This document shows positions 53,619 through 62,431 of a stretch of DNA of 64,000 bases, one piece after another. Made by a program: the position numbers and the translations under genes. The DNA lies in NCBI RefSeq assembly GCF_030123405.1, contig NZ_CP126110.1:2108001-2172000 (forward strand). The letters run 5' to 3'. Below the pieces are notes generated by a model. The model worked only from the letters and a program-made list of their open reading frames with translations, was not told where the DNA came from and ran no database searches. This DNA comes from Neobacillus sp. WH10 (GTDB taxonomy: Bacteria; Bacillota; Bacilli; Bacillales; Cytobacillaceae). Position 1 is the stretch's first letter; the number at the start of each line of letters is the position of its first letter.

Positions 53619-54326
53619 ATGTCTGATGTAAATATATTTTTAGCATTAGGGGCAGGATTTTTAAGTTTTATTTCACCATGTTGCTTGCCGCTTTATCCAG
53701 CGTTTTTATCTTACATAACCGGTATGTCTGTAGGGGAACTGAAAAGTGAAAATGCCATGCTGCAAAAACGAAGTTTGCTCCATACGTTATTTTTCTTAAT
53801 AGGGTTTTCAATTATTTTTATCGCAATTGGATTTGGGACCTCTTTTATTGGAAGTTTCTTTTCTGAATATAAAGACATTATTCGTCAATTAGGCGGAATT
53901 TTTATTGTTTTCTTTGGATTAATCATTGTTGGTGTATTTAAACCAGAGTTTATGATGAAGGATCGAAGAGTTGAATTTAAGAATCGTCCTTCTGGCTATA
54001 TAGGGTCTATTTTAATTGGGATGGCTTTTGCCGCAGGGTGGACACCTTGTACAGGTCCGATCCTCTCGGCAGTTATTCTACTAGCTGGATCAAATCCAGG
54101 CTCTGGTGTTTTGTACATGCTTGCATATTCTCTTGGCTTCGCAATCCCATTTTTTATATTATCTTTCTTTGTTGGACGTATGAAATGGATTAAAACACAC
54201 AGTGGAAAGATTATGAAAATTGGCGGCTATATCATGATTGTCATGGGGATTGTCCTCTTTTTTGATTGGATGACAAAAATAATTACTGCTTTTCAAGGAA
54301 TGTTTGGCGGATTTACCGGATTTTAA
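53619..54326 (+). CDS. ccdA: Cytochrome c biogenesis protein CcdA
   Basis: Encodes 235 residues with six transmembrane helices. Redox cysteines lie in SPCCLPLYPAFLSYI near residue 20 and in WTPCTGPI near residue 145. It carries reducing equivalents across the membrane to thiol-disulphide proteins for cytochrome c maturation and late spore (cortex) synthesis. ATG follows TGGGAGTG. Next genes are ccdB and ccdC, as in B. subtilis. Confidence 0.95.
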   Translation: MSDVNIFLALGAGFLSFISPCCLPLYPAFLSYITGMSVGELKSENAMLQKRSLLHTLFFLIGFSIIFIAIGFGTSFIGSFFSEYKDIIRQLGGIFIVFFGLIIVGVFKPEFMMKDRRVEFKNRPSGYIGSILIGMAFAAGWTPCTGPILSAVILLAGSNPGSGVLYMLAYSLGFAIPFFILSFFVGRMKWIKTHSGKIMKIGGYIMIVMGIVLFFDWMTKIITAFQGMFGGFTGF

Positions 54327-54446
54327 ATATCCCTCACACCTTACTATTTAAAAATCCTGTAAAATGAAATATAAGCTATTATGGTAGTCTTTTAGGATTT
54401 TCAAAATATGATAGATTGGTGTTTTATTGGTTCGGGGGGAAACGTG

Positions 54447-54809
54447 TTGGCAAGAATATTAATTGTGGATGACATGAAATTTATGAGAGAGACTTTACAT
54501 CAACTCTTTAGTCAAAATAATTATCAGGTTGTAGGGGAAGCTGAGACCGGAAAAGAAGCAGTTAAGCTTTACCGAGAATTATTGCCTGATCTTGTTACAA
54601 TGGATCTTACCATGCCAGAAATGAGCGGCCTTGAAGCCATCAAAATGATTCGCAGCGAATTTCCTGAAGCGAAGGTGATCATGTGTTCGGCAATGGGGCA
54701 GAAAAAAGTAATCATGGAGGCGATTGAATCGGGTGCTAAGGACTATATCGTGAAGCCTTTCAATGATTTGCAAGTAATTGAAGCCATTAATAGGGCATTG
54801 AAATCATAA
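54447..54809 (+). CDS. yneI: CheY-like single-domain response regulator (CcdB/YneI)
   Basis: Encodes 120 residues from a TTG at 54447 (GTG one codon earlier), with GGGGGGAA upstream. A stand-alone receiver: acidic DD at 8-9, phospho-acceptor Asp53 in TMDLTMP, MCSAMGQ with the conserved Ser near 81, and Lys in VKPFND near 103. No output domain. In B. subtilis the gene lies after ccdA and is not needed for cytochrome c. Its partner kinase is not in the window's vicinity. Confidence 0.92.
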   Translation: MARILIVDDMKFMRETLHQLFSQNNYQVVGEAETGKEAVKLYRELLPDLVTMDLTMPEMSGLEAIKMIRSEFPEAKVIMCSAMGQKKVIMEAIESGAKDYIVKPFNDLQVIEAINRALKS

Positions 54810-54838
54810 CCATTAGGATACTCTTAATGGTTTTTTCT
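54808..54838 (+). terminator. Terminator after yneI
   Basis: AACCATTA/TAATGGTT with a nine-base loop and six Ts. Confidence 0.75.
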
Positions 54839-54967
54839 ATTTTTGGTTTCATTTCCTTTCTTCAAGTATATTTAGGAACAAATATACAGTGAAAAAATTT
54901 ATAGCATATTTCATTATTTGATATATAATGAGTAAGTAAATAAATAGATAAGGGAAGAATGAATCCA

Positions 54968-55447
54968 ATGAATTACGTTGTTATTTCTTCAATTGGAGCA
55001 GTTTTTATGGGCTTGTTTGTTATATTTGTCCGCATGAAGGCTGCAAAACAACCTACAAATGTGAAAAAAATTATTTTGCCTCCTATTTTTATGTCCAGCG
55101 GGGCACTTATGTATTTTGTTCCTGAATTTAGACTTACCCCAATGGAAATTTTAGAGGCAGTAGTCGTGGGCATGTTATTTTCCATCTTACTGATCAAAAC
55201 CTCTAAATTCGAAATTCGTGACAATGATATTTACTTAAAGCGGTCAAAGGCATTTATTTTTATTTTAGTAGGTTTATTAGCCGTTCGCCTTGTATTAAAA
55301 TCAATCCTCAGTAGTACAATAGATGTCGGGCAATTAAGCGGCATGTTTTTCCTTCTTGCCTTCAGCATGATTGTTCCGTGGCGTTTGGCAATGTACATGT
55401 CATATAAGAAGCTTTATAAAGAGCTGCATAGCTTAAAAATGATTTAA
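54968..55447 (+). CDS. ccdC: CcdC-type membrane protein (YneJ)
   Basis: Encodes 159 residues with about four to five helices, matching B. subtilis YneJ in KKIILPPIFMSSGALMYF, FSILLIKTSKFEIRDNDIYL, SKAFIFILVGLL and SGMFFLLAFSMIVPWRLAMY. The ATG at 54968 is at better spacing from AAGGGAAG than the one at 54959. Role unknown; it belongs to the conserved ccdA neighbourhood. Confidence 0.92.
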   Translation: MNYVVISSIGAVFMGLFVIFVRMKAAKQPTNVKKIILPPIFMSSGALMYFVPEFRLTPMEILEAVVVGMLFSILLIKTSKFEIRDNDIYLKRSKAFIFILVGLLAVRLVLKSILSSTIDVGQLSGMFFLLAFSMIVPWRLAMYMSYKKLYKELHSLKMI

Positions 55448-55454
55448 TTATCGG

Positions 55455-55484
55455 ACACTGATTCTTTTTGAGTCAGTGTTTTAT
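55455..55484 (+). terminator. Terminator after ccdC
   Basis: ACACTGA/TCAGTGT with an 11-base loop and TTTTA tail. Confidence 0.6.
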
Positions 55485-55498
55485 TTAGGCAAAAATAA

Positions 55499-55521
55499 AA
55501 ACCGTTCGAGATGAACGGTTT
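55499..55521 (-). terminator. Terminator of the yneK-like gene
   Basis: AAACCGTTC/GAACGGTTT with a GAGAT loop, overlapping the minus-strand stop codon; the A-rich plus strand gives a T-run on the minus strand. Confidence 0.75.
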
Positions 55522-55954
55522 AGAATAAATGCTCGTACGGCGTAACATCAATTTGATTTTGAAAAAGCTTTTTTCGTAAAAATTTATGATCTCGTTTAGG
55601 TGTTGCTTGAATGTACCCGCGAATCACCAGTTCTTGAGTAATTTTAGGTGCATTCTCTTGAATGGCCAGTTCGCCAATTTTTCCAGCTATTTTATGCCGA
55701 GCAACATCGCGGAACAGCTCAGGAACAGGGCTGACTAAATCCTCTAAAAGCGCTTTCTCCTCGTCATTCCATAAGTGACGTGAGTTATTTACATAATGCT
55801 CTTCCCAATCCATTACCGACTTGCCATCTTCTTTCGGCATTTTTTTCAAAAACTTGCGGAACATAAAAAAACCGCCAATGGCAAACGAACCAACTAAAAA
55901 AACTACCCAAAATAGGATAAACCATAAAAACCAACCTTGAAGCATGCTATTCAC
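55520..55954 (-). CDS. yneK: DUF2621 membrane-anchored protein, YneK-like
   Basis: Encodes 144 residues: one N-terminal helix (about 8-32) then a soluble charged domain (DWEEHYVNNSRHLWNDEEKA, VPELFRDVARHKIAGKIG, QATPKRDHKFLRKKLF). This agrees with the DUF2621 family found beside ccdC. Function unknown. Convergent with ccdC. 55955-56233 contains only promoter-type sequence. Confidence 0.85.
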   Translation of the reverse strand: MNSMLQGWFLWFILFWVVFLVGSFAIGGFFMFRKFLKKMPKEDGKSVMDWEEHYVNNSRHLWNDEEKALLEDLVSPVPELFRDVARHKIAGKIGELAIQENAPKITQELVIRGYIQATPKRDHKFLRKKLFQNQIDVTPYEHLF

Positions 55955-56233
55955 CTACAAAAAACGATATTATTACTTATTATAGTCTGTTTATAGGAAA
56001 AATGACAAGTAATCGTCACAATTTAGTCCAAAACATAAGCCTCAAAAATGCTTTAAACTCAAATATGAAAATTGAAAACCTTGTCGAAAAAATGACAAAT
56101 CAGGCAATTCTATTGATAAATACTATATTCCATTGTAATATAGTTTCAAATGAAGGGTAAGCGAAACCGTTTACTTCATTCGTAAAGAGACTGTGAAACC
56201 ATAGTCCTATACATTGAAAATAATACACCTAAT

Positions 56234-56330
56234 GGGGCTGAATGGGGTACTGGTGTCCTCCACAGTCTTCAAAACTGCTTGAGACCTGCGTGTCAGGTCT
56301 GGTGGGTTCGATTCCCACACAGTCCCGCCA
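56234..56330 (+). tRNA. selC: tRNA-Sec (TCA anticodon)
   Basis: 97 nt with encoded CCA. Acceptor GGGGCTG pairs with CAGTCCC (one G-U), followed by G and CCA. The anticodon arm is CAGT CTTCAAA ACTG with anticodon TCA, and a long variable arm (GAGACCTG/CAGGTCT) and T-arm (GTGGGTTCGATTCCCAC) follow. The long acceptor-T axis and large variable arm mark selenocysteine tRNA. It implies SelA, SelB and SelD and at least one selenoprotein elsewhere in the genome; none is in this window. Confidence 0.93.
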
Positions 56331-56459
56331 ACCTTGATATAACAAAGATTTTGAGGTTTTTGAGAAGTTTTATTAAGTGGAAATGATGTTGGCCAACAAC
56401 TGAAAATATTGTCTTTGGTACAACCGATATAAAAAATTACATACGCTATTTTATGAGCT

Positions 56460-56620
56460 GCTCGAACTGAAGGGCAGCTTATTTTTGCATATTTTGTAAC
56501 AAATGAGTATAAGTGTCTATCTTGTTTCTGATTGTCGAATGTCCTAATCGTTCTGACACAACTTATGGATGAACACCTTGTTGAAACATAAACGTTCCAT
56601 GTGTAGTCTTAAACCATGAT
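56460..56620 (-). pseudogene. Tyrosine integrase C-terminal remnant near selC
   Basis: On the minus strand, FKTTHGTFMFQQGVHP, a stop, then VVSERLGHSTIRNKIDTYTH and LLQNMQK. This is the HxxR...LGHxxI...Y end of a phage-type integrase with an in-frame stop and no N-terminal part. It suggests that selC served as an integration site. A small AGCTGC/GCAGCT hairpin at 56456-56480 follows it. Confidence 0.75.
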
Positions 56621-56674
56621 CTTGTGCCTGTAAAATAACTTGATTGAATTAGGTTTAATGAAAGAAACTAATAT

Positions 56675-56878
56675 TTATTTAATTAAAGCACTCTCCACAA
56701 ACAAAATGCAACTTTTAGAAATTAAATGTCCTTTCAACTCTTTATGAAACCAAGTGTGGGATGGTCCTTTAAATTTTGTTTTTAACATCCAATTATGTTT
56801 TTTTGTTATCAATGATGATTTCCTATATCCAATTTTAGCTTTTATTAATAAATAAATGTATTCTACTAATCGATTCAT
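56675..56878 (-). CDS. Doubtful small ORF
   Basis: 67 codons, basic (YLLIKAKIGYRKSSLITKKH). Not recognised. It lies among decayed sequences and could be a fragment of a mobile-element gene. Between 56879 and 57770 I find no intact gene, only short decayed stretches and one strong hairpin. Confidence 0.2.
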   Translation of the reverse strand: MNRLVEYIYLLIKAKIGYRKSSLITKKHNWMLKTKFKGPSHTWFHKELKGHLISKSCILFVESALIK

Positions 56879-57495
56879 ATCCTTGAAATGTAATTGTATT
56901 TTGAATGGATACCAGTATTATCTACAACAAAGCTAAGTTTCTTTTAACAATAGCTCTTATTTTCTTTGAATTCATCAAAAATTGCTATATGGGTAAATTT
57001 TTTTCAAAAAAATTCCGGGGGCTAGGAGGTATTAGATGGGTCTAGTTATTAAAGGGTTTTATGCCCCACCCCTTTTAAATAAAAAGGGTCTGAGTGGAAT
57101 AAAGGTTTAAGGCCCTGCACTCATCGCTGGCCTTCCACATTTGCAGGCACGATTGAGTTTGAACCAAAATAAACCTTTGGCACAACGAATAACGATGCGT
57201 TTTCATGTAGATGTTTTCGATAATGAGAAGTTTTCCGATATGTAGAACATCATTCTAAAATGTCGCGAGTGAGGGGAAGTAGATTGTCTACATTCCCTTA
57301 TTTTAGGTTCGCTGAATTTGGAATACTGCTATTGGACCTTGTAATGGACATATATTTGGCTTCTTTTCTAGCTATTAAGTAAATATGTCTGGCTTAACAG
57401 GGGAAACATTGGTCGTTTCTCATACAAACAGATACGTGAGCACGTGCCACAAAAGACCAATGGCGAGTCCAGTTAAATAGATATAAAAGAACAAG

Positions 57496-57535
57496 ACATC
57501 ATCACCTTTTCATTTGGTGATGATGTGCTATTGTT
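57496..57535. terminator. Strong hairpin with T-rich flank
   Basis: ACATCATCACC/GGTGATGATGT, 11-bp perfect stem with a nine-base loop. It may be the surviving terminator of a lost gene. Confidence 0.6.
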
Positions 57536-57770
57536 TTTGACTTTCATATAATAAGCAATCCATTTTTCTTGCTACTGCATCATGTTAATTTGAAGTGTTT
57601 GAGAAAATACATTGTAAAGTAGAAAAGAGTCATTTAATGTGTTTTTTGCTTCATAAACATTTTTCTTTGCTACTTAACTGTTGTATTAACCCGTCTTCTT
57701 CATTTAAGTGGCCGATCTAATCTCGATAAAATGAATAGCATCATTATTCAGAATGAGTTTCTTTTTTTCA

Positions 57771-58487
57771 TTACTTTTTATATTGAACGGCATAAACATA
57801 TTTAGATGTTAAAATATATTGTTTATTGATATAGACTAATTCATGTTTTGAATTGTAAACATGTTGCGTTACTTCTAATACAGGCATCCCTACTGAACAA
57901 TTTAACAATTCAGCAATTTCTTTCGTTGAAAAGATAATTTGAAAATAATCTTCGAAAATTTGTAATTTAGTGTGTAGTTCTCTTTCTAATTGCTCTAAAA
58001 GAGAATCTTGTAAATTTGTTAAAAAAGTATAGTTGGTTGGTAAATAATCTATTTCTAAAATGCAAGGTGTTTCATCTACTTTTCGCACTCTTTTTATTAA
58101 AATTATTTCGTTCTTTCTATCTTTTAATTCAGCAAAAAGTTCATTATGTACCGCTTCAGTGTGAAAAGCAATGATTTCTGTCGAAGGAATTCTACCCATC
58201 TTTTTACATGTTTCAGTAAAACTTCCACCGGTTAGGACATTTTCTGTGTGAACAACATTATTTACGAATGTCCCTTTTCCTCTTTTTTTAATCAAAATAT
58301 CTTGATCCACAAGTCTTTGTAGCACGCTCCTTACAGTTACACGACTAACATTATATGTTTTTTCTAGTTGTGCTTCAGAAGGAATCTTTTCCCCAGGTTT
58401 ATATTCCCCCTCTTGAATTTTTTTTTGAAGAATTGCATAAAGTTGCTCTTGTAAAGTGATAGCATTCAATTGATTTAAGTTTTCCAT
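57771..58487 (-). CDS. GntR/HutC-family transcriptional regulator with UTRA domain
   Basis: Encodes 238 residues from the ATG at 58487 behind AAGGTGGGAA. The winged helix-turn-helix (about 8-75) has PGEKIPSEAQLEKTYNVSRV and RGKGTFVN; the UTRA effector domain (about 95-235) has LIKRVRKVDETPCILEIDYL and a late PVLEVTQHVY. Such proteins bind a sugar phosphate. It is divergent from the PTS operon, so it is almost surely its local regulator. The intergenic half-sites TTGTATTA and TAATACAA are candidate operators. Confidence 0.92.
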   Translation of the reverse strand: MENLNQLNAITLQEQLYAILQKKIQEGEYKPGEKIPSEAQLEKTYNVSRVTVRSVLQRLVDQDILIKKRGKGTFVNNVVHTENVLTGGSFTETCKKMGRIPSTEIIAFHTEAVHNELFAELKDRKNEIILIKRVRKVDETPCILEIDYLPTNYTFLTNLQDSLLEQLERELHTKLQIFEDYFQIIFSTKEIAELLNCSVGMPVLEVTQHVYNSKHELVYINKQYILTSKYVYAVQYKK

Positions 58488-58561
58488 TCCATTTCCCACC
58501 TTGATATCATTATAATTCAAAAGTGCATTTCATTATAGATGAAAAAGTTGAAATTAAAGCA

Positions 58562-58619
58562 TTGACAGCACTGCCAATCTTGTATTAACCTATATTCGTA
58601 TAATACAACATAATACAAG
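58562..58619. promoter_or_regulatory. PTS operon promoter region with GntR half-sites
   Basis: A TTGACA at 58562-58567 is a candidate -35. CTTGTATTA (58579-58587) and TAATACAAG (58611-58619) are inverted repeats, with another TAATACAA at 58601-58608 exactly ten bases earlier on the same face. Likely binding sites for the divergent GntR regulator; the precise -10 is not clear. Confidence 0.55.
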
Positions 58620-58638
58620 TTTAGGGAAGGTGTTAAAG

Positions 58639-59058
58639 ATGGAGCGCAAAATTGTGATTGCTTCACATGGAAATTATTCGCAGGGTTTAGCACATGCAGG
58701 CAATATGATATGTGGAGATCTTCCTTATGAATTGGAAGCGTATACTTTACTTCCGGGAATGTCTGCGGATGATTTTGTGGAGAAACTTGAAAAAGAAATA
58801 TCATCAGATGTGAGTGCAGAAAAAGAATATGTTATTTTGACGGATTTGTTTGGTGCGAGTGTTTGTAGTGCGATGTGCCAATTATTGAAATATGAAAATG
58901 TAAAGGTTTTCGCTGGTACGAATTTAAATTTATTGTTGATGGTTTGTATCGAGTATACACAAAAAATTGGAGAGAAAGAAGCACATGAAATTGTTGAAAA
59001 GGCACGAGAAGGTATACGATATGTTCAATTAAGTCCTATGATCGAAGAAGAGTTTTAA
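58639..59058 (+). CDS. PTS mannose-family EIIA component
   Basis: Encodes 139 residues from the ATG at 58639; an upstream in-frame TTG lacks support. The N-terminal KIVIASHGNYSQGL contains the phospho-acceptor His near residue 9, followed by ILTDLFGASVC, typical of the man-type IIA fold. It receives phosphate from HPr and passes it to IIB. First gene of the operon EIIA-BtpA/SgcQ-EIIB-EIIC-EIID. Confidence 0.92.
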   Translation: MERKIVIASHGNYSQGLAHAGNMICGDLPYELEAYTLLPGMSADDFVEKLEKEISSDVSAEKEYVILTDLFGASVCSAMCQLLKYENVKVFAGTNLNLLLMVCIEYTQKIGEKEAHEIVEKAREGIRYVQLSPMIEEEF

Positions 59059-59074
59059 TTTACTGGAGGCAATT

Positions 59075-59824
59075 ATGAGAGATCGAAATTTTTTAGATAT
59101 GTTCCAACAGAAAAAGGTTATCTTTGGCATGCTACATTTGAAAGGAACCTCAGAGAAAGATGTAATGGAAAGATTGAAGAGGGAAATAGACGTTTATGTA
59201 AATAATGGATTAGATGCTGTCATTATTGAAAACTATTTTGGTACTTATAAAAATTTAGAACAAGGATTGCAATATATTGAAAAATGCAAATTACCTATTC
59301 CTTATGGTGTAAATTGTTTAAATGTCGATCAAATGGGATTTGAATTAGCCAAAGGATATGAAGCAAATTTTGTACAGTTAGACTCTGTTGTAGGGCATGT
59401 ACAACCTAGAGATGAAGAAACGTTAGACGCTTTCTTTACTAAATGGTATCAAGATTATCCAGGATATATTTTAGGAGGAGTACGTTTTAAATATCAACCG
59501 GTACTATCGAAAAATACGGTAGAACAAGATTTAATCATTGCACAAGACCGTTGTGATGCGATTTGTGTTACAGGAGATGCAACTGGACAAGAAACTTCAA
59601 CGGAGAAAATTATCCAATTCAGAAATACTTTGGGGAGCTTTCCACTCATTATTGGTGCAGGTGTTACTCCTGAAAACATGAAAGAACAGTTTAAATATGC
59701 AGACGGCGCAATTATCGGCAGTTATTTTAAAGAAAAACATGTAGCAGAAGAAGAGGTATCAATTGAAAATGTCAAAGCAGTAGTAGAAACAGTAAGCAAT
59801 ATACGGAGGGATTTTAATGATTAA
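59075..59824 (+). CDS. BtpA/SgcQ-family protein
   Basis: Encodes 249 residues, an alpha/beta-barrel-like protein with FGMLHLKGTS, NGLDAVIIENYFGT, FVQLDSVVGHV and VTGDATGQETSTEKI plus FPLIIGAGVTPENM, as in BtpA/SgcQ proteins. In E. coli the sgc operon also joins SgcQ with PTS genes. The enzymatic reaction is not established; processing of the imported sugar phosphate is a reasonable inference. It overlaps the EIIB gene by 8 bp, so synthesis is coupled. Confidence 0.88.
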   Translation: MRDRNFLDMFQQKKVIFGMLHLKGTSEKDVMERLKREIDVYVNNGLDAVIIENYFGTYKNLEQGLQYIEKCKLPIPYGVNCLNVDQMGFELAKGYEANFVQLDSVVGHVQPRDEETLDAFFTKWYQDYPGYILGGVRFKYQPVLSKNTVEQDLIIAQDRCDAICVTGDATGQETSTEKIIQFRNTLGSFPLIIGAGVTPENMKEQFKYADGAIIGSYFKEKHVAEEEVSIENVKAVVETVSNIRRDFND

Positions 59825-60287
59825 GTTAGTGAGAGTAGATCATCGATTATTACATGGACAAGTCGCATTTTCATGGACAAAAGTATTAGGAACAGATTGT
59901 ATTTTGATTGCCAATGACGCAGTTGCGAAAGATTCTTTACGCATGGCAGCTTTACGCATGGCAAAACCCGAGGGAATAAGATTGGTAATGAAGAGTATAG
60001 AGGATTCTATAACATCTTTAAATAGTGGGGTAACAGACAAATATAAATTATTGATTATTGTAGAATCTGTAGAAGATGCGTATCGATTATCTGAAAAAGT
60101 AGATGTAATAAAAATGATTAATTTAGGAGGTGCAAAATTAATAGAAAATAAACGACAAATTTCTAAAGCTTTTTCAGTTTCTGATAAGGACTGTGAGTTA
60201 CTACGTAAAATGAATGATAAAGGAATCCGTTTGGAAATTCAAATGGTGCCTGATGAGCCAGCTAAAGATGTAATGAATTTAATTTAA
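59817..60287 (+). CDS. PTS mannose/sorbose-family EIIB component
   Basis: Encodes 156 residues beginning MIKLVRVDHRLLHGQVAFSW, with the phosphorylated His near residue 14 in the family motif RxDxRLxHGQV. It relays phosphate from IIA to the sugar carried by IIC/IID. The start overlaps the upstream gene; EIIC follows after 16 bp. Confidence 0.94.
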   Translation: MIKLVRVDHRLLHGQVAFSWTKVLGTDCILIANDAVAKDSLRMAALRMAKPEGIRLVMKSIEDSITSLNSGVTDKYKLLIIVESVEDAYRLSEKVDVIKMINLGGAKLIENKRQISKAFSVSDKDCELLRKMNDKGIRLEIQMVPDEPAKDVMNLI

Positions 60288-60303
60288 AAAGGAGACCCGT
60301 GGC

Positions 60304-61077
60304 ATGTTAACACAAACATTGCTTGTCTTTTTAGTAGCAATTCTAGGATATTTAAACAGTTATTTCGGTAGTAGTATGATTAGTCGACCAATTGTAATGG
60401 GAATGTTAGTGGGGCTTGTTTTAGGAGATTTGACAACAGGAATTAAAGTAGGGGCTACATTAGAGTTGGTTTGGTTAGGAGCGATGGCTATAGGAGCAAG
60501 TAACCCACCAGATATGGTTTCGGGATCTATTATCGGAACATCGTATGTGATTGTAACACACTCTAGTATAGCGACAGCAGTGGCATTAGCTGTTCCAATT
60601 TCAATGTTAATGCAAATGTTATGGAATTTATTAATGATTGTTTGGGTTCCGTTATTGGCTGCAAAAGCAGACAAATATGCCAATGAAGCAAATTATAGTG
60701 GAATTGATCGCATGCATTACATTGCTGTTTTTAGTCAGGCAATATTGTTAGCTGGTTTGACTTCTGCCGGATTCTTTTTAGGTTCAAAAGCTATACAATC
60801 TTTTGTAAATATAATACCTAATTTTGTTAATTCGGGTCTAAATTATGCAATGGGGATTATTCCGGCGATTGGGTTTGCATTATTGGTTAGGATGATTGTG
60901 AGCAAAAAGACGGCTTGTTTCTTATTTTTAGGATTTTTATTAGTAGCATATTTAAAAATAAGTGTACTTGGCGTAACAGCATTTGCTTGTGTATTAACCG
61001 CTATTTTACTATTTAATACAGGACTTTCGTCTTCAAATAATCAAGTTCAGGAGGTTATTGACGATAATGAATTCTAA
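60304..61077 (+). CDS. PTS mannose/sorbose-family EIIC component
   Basis: Encodes 257 residues with about seven to eight hydrophobic helices, including the family segment LELVWLGAMAIGASNPPDMVSG. Forms the membrane channel with IID. ATG at 60304 lies after AAAAGGAGA. It overlaps the IID gene by 11 bp. The sugar cannot be deduced. Confidence 0.93.
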   Translation: MLTQTLLVFLVAILGYLNSYFGSSMISRPIVMGMLVGLVLGDLTTGIKVGATLELVWLGAMAIGASNPPDMVSGSIIGTSYVIVTHSSIATAVALAVPISMLMQMLWNLLMIVWVPLLAAKADKYANEANYSGIDRMHYIAVFSQAILLAGLTSAGFFLGSKAIQSFVNIIPNFVNSGLNYAMGIIPAIGFALLVRMIVSKKTACFLFLGFLLVAYLKISVLGVTAFACVLTAILLFNTGLSSSNNQVQEVIDDNEF

Positions 61078-61888
61078 TTCAGAAAAGTTAACGAAAAAAG
61101 AAATACGTCAAATCTTCTGGCGTTCTTGTCAATTAGATTCTTCTTGGAATTTTGAACGCCAACAGAATTTAGGATATTCTTATGCAATGGTGCCAGTTAT
61201 TAAACGTTTGTTTAAGAATGATTCGAGAAAGGCAGAAGCTGCATTAAAAAGAAGTCTTGATTTTATGGCGATTACACCGCAATTATCATCATTATTAATG
61301 GGGATTAATGCAGCGATGGAAGAAGAAAACGCAAATAATCCAGAATTTGATGATTCCGCCATTACAGCAGTGAAAACATCGCTAATGGGACCACTAGCAG
61401 GAATTGGCGATTCATTAATTGTCGGAACGTTACGGATTATTGCTACTGGAGTAGCAATTGGGTTTGCATCAAAAGGAAATATAATCGGTCCGCTTTTATT
61501 CTTGTTATTATTCAACGTGCCAGGTTTTTTACTTCGTTATTATGGTTTAAATTTTGGTTATAAATATGGGGCTTATTTTATTACAAATGCCGAAAAAACA
61601 GGCATTATGGATAAAGTCACATATGCGGCGAGTGTTGTTGGTTTGACAGCAATAGGAGGTATGATTGCAAGTTATGTTCAATTAGATTTATCCGGAATTA
61701 TGATAGGTAGTGGGAAATTTGCGGAACCATTGACGAAATACTTGGATATGATTATGCCGGGACTCGTCCCTTTAGCTGTATTTGGAATAATGTATTGGTT
61801 GATTGGTAAGAAAATAAAAACGTCAAATTTGTTGTTAGGCAGTGTCTTTGTATGTATTTTTATTAGTTTTTTGGTTAGTTTATTTTAA
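61067..61888 (+). CDS. PTS mannose/sorbose-family EIID component
   Basis: Encodes 273 residues from the ATG at 61067; the in-frame TTG at 61058 sits too near the AGGAGG. Family motifs: LTKKEIRQIFWRSCQLDSSW, FERQQNLGYSYAMVPVI, SLMGPLAGIGDSLIVGTLRI and GYKYGAYF. Membrane helices occupy the C-terminal half. Last gene of the PTS operon. No terminator is obvious at once after the stop. Confidence 0.94.
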   Translation: MNSNSEKLTKKEIRQIFWRSCQLDSSWNFERQQNLGYSYAMVPVIKRLFKNDSRKAEAALKRSLDFMAITPQLSSLLMGINAAMEEENANNPEFDDSAITAVKTSLMGPLAGIGDSLIVGTLRIIATGVAIGFASKGNIIGPLLFLLLFNVPGFLLRYYGLNFGYKYGAYFITNAEKTGIMDKVTYAASVVGLTAIGGMIASYVQLDLSGIMIGSGKFAEPLTKYLDMIMPGLVPLAVFGIMYWLIGKKIKTSNLLLGSVFVCIFISFLVSLF

Positions 61889-61965
61889 ACAAAAACCATA
61901 GAGTAGTATTATCCTCTTTAAGTAGATAGTATAAAAACCCATCAATTCATGTTAAAATACAGATA

Positions 61966-62290
61966 CGCACTGACCTAAAAAAATGAGACAAATAAAAACA
62001 CCTTATGTTGAAAAATGGGTATGAAACCCATAATTACAACATGGAGGTGTTTTTTCTATGTCTAGAGCGAATAAACAATACCCAATTGATTAAAAAGGCG
62101 AGGGGCCTACACGCCGTACCATCGGAGAATACTACATAAACTATCAGCACTTATGGACTACAACGGGCGGGAATTCTCTACGGAAGAAATGACAACAGTA
62201 CTATTTGTCGGCTGGATCACCTTTATTGGTAATAGTCGTCATCCTGGTCTAAATTGTGTCGAAAAAGAACGATTAAATACTAAAATTTAC
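61966..62290 (+). mobile_element. IS3-like insertion sequence remnant
   Basis: CACTGACCTAAAAAAATGAG at about 61968 resembles an IS3/IS150-type left end. A large hairpin (AAAACACC...GGTGTTTT, 61995-62053) follows, and then ATG at 62058 opening MSRANKQYPID before a stop, similar to transposase orfA starts. Later pieces (EKERLNTKIY) are out of frame. The element is reduced to its left end and scraps. 61889-61965 and 62291-62431 show no gene. Confidence 0.45.
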
Positions 62291-62431
62291 TGAAAGATTA
62301 TACCCTGTCGAAAAAAATAATATTTAAAAGATAAAAAACAGTGTTAGCTTTCTAAATGCGACAAAATATTCATAATATTATTGATACTATTATTAGGTAA
62401 TTAGTATTATTAAGGTGCGAGGAGGACGAAA

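Noticed and set aside
57380..57480. Fragment reading SGLTGETLVVSHTNRYV as a dehydrogenase C-terminus
   Set aside because: Too short and without other matching segments; the resemblance to short-chain dehydrogenase ends (TGE-xxxV) may be chance.
61180..61515. Minus-strand ORF inside the EIID gene
   Set aside because: Antisense frame within a well supported PTS gene.
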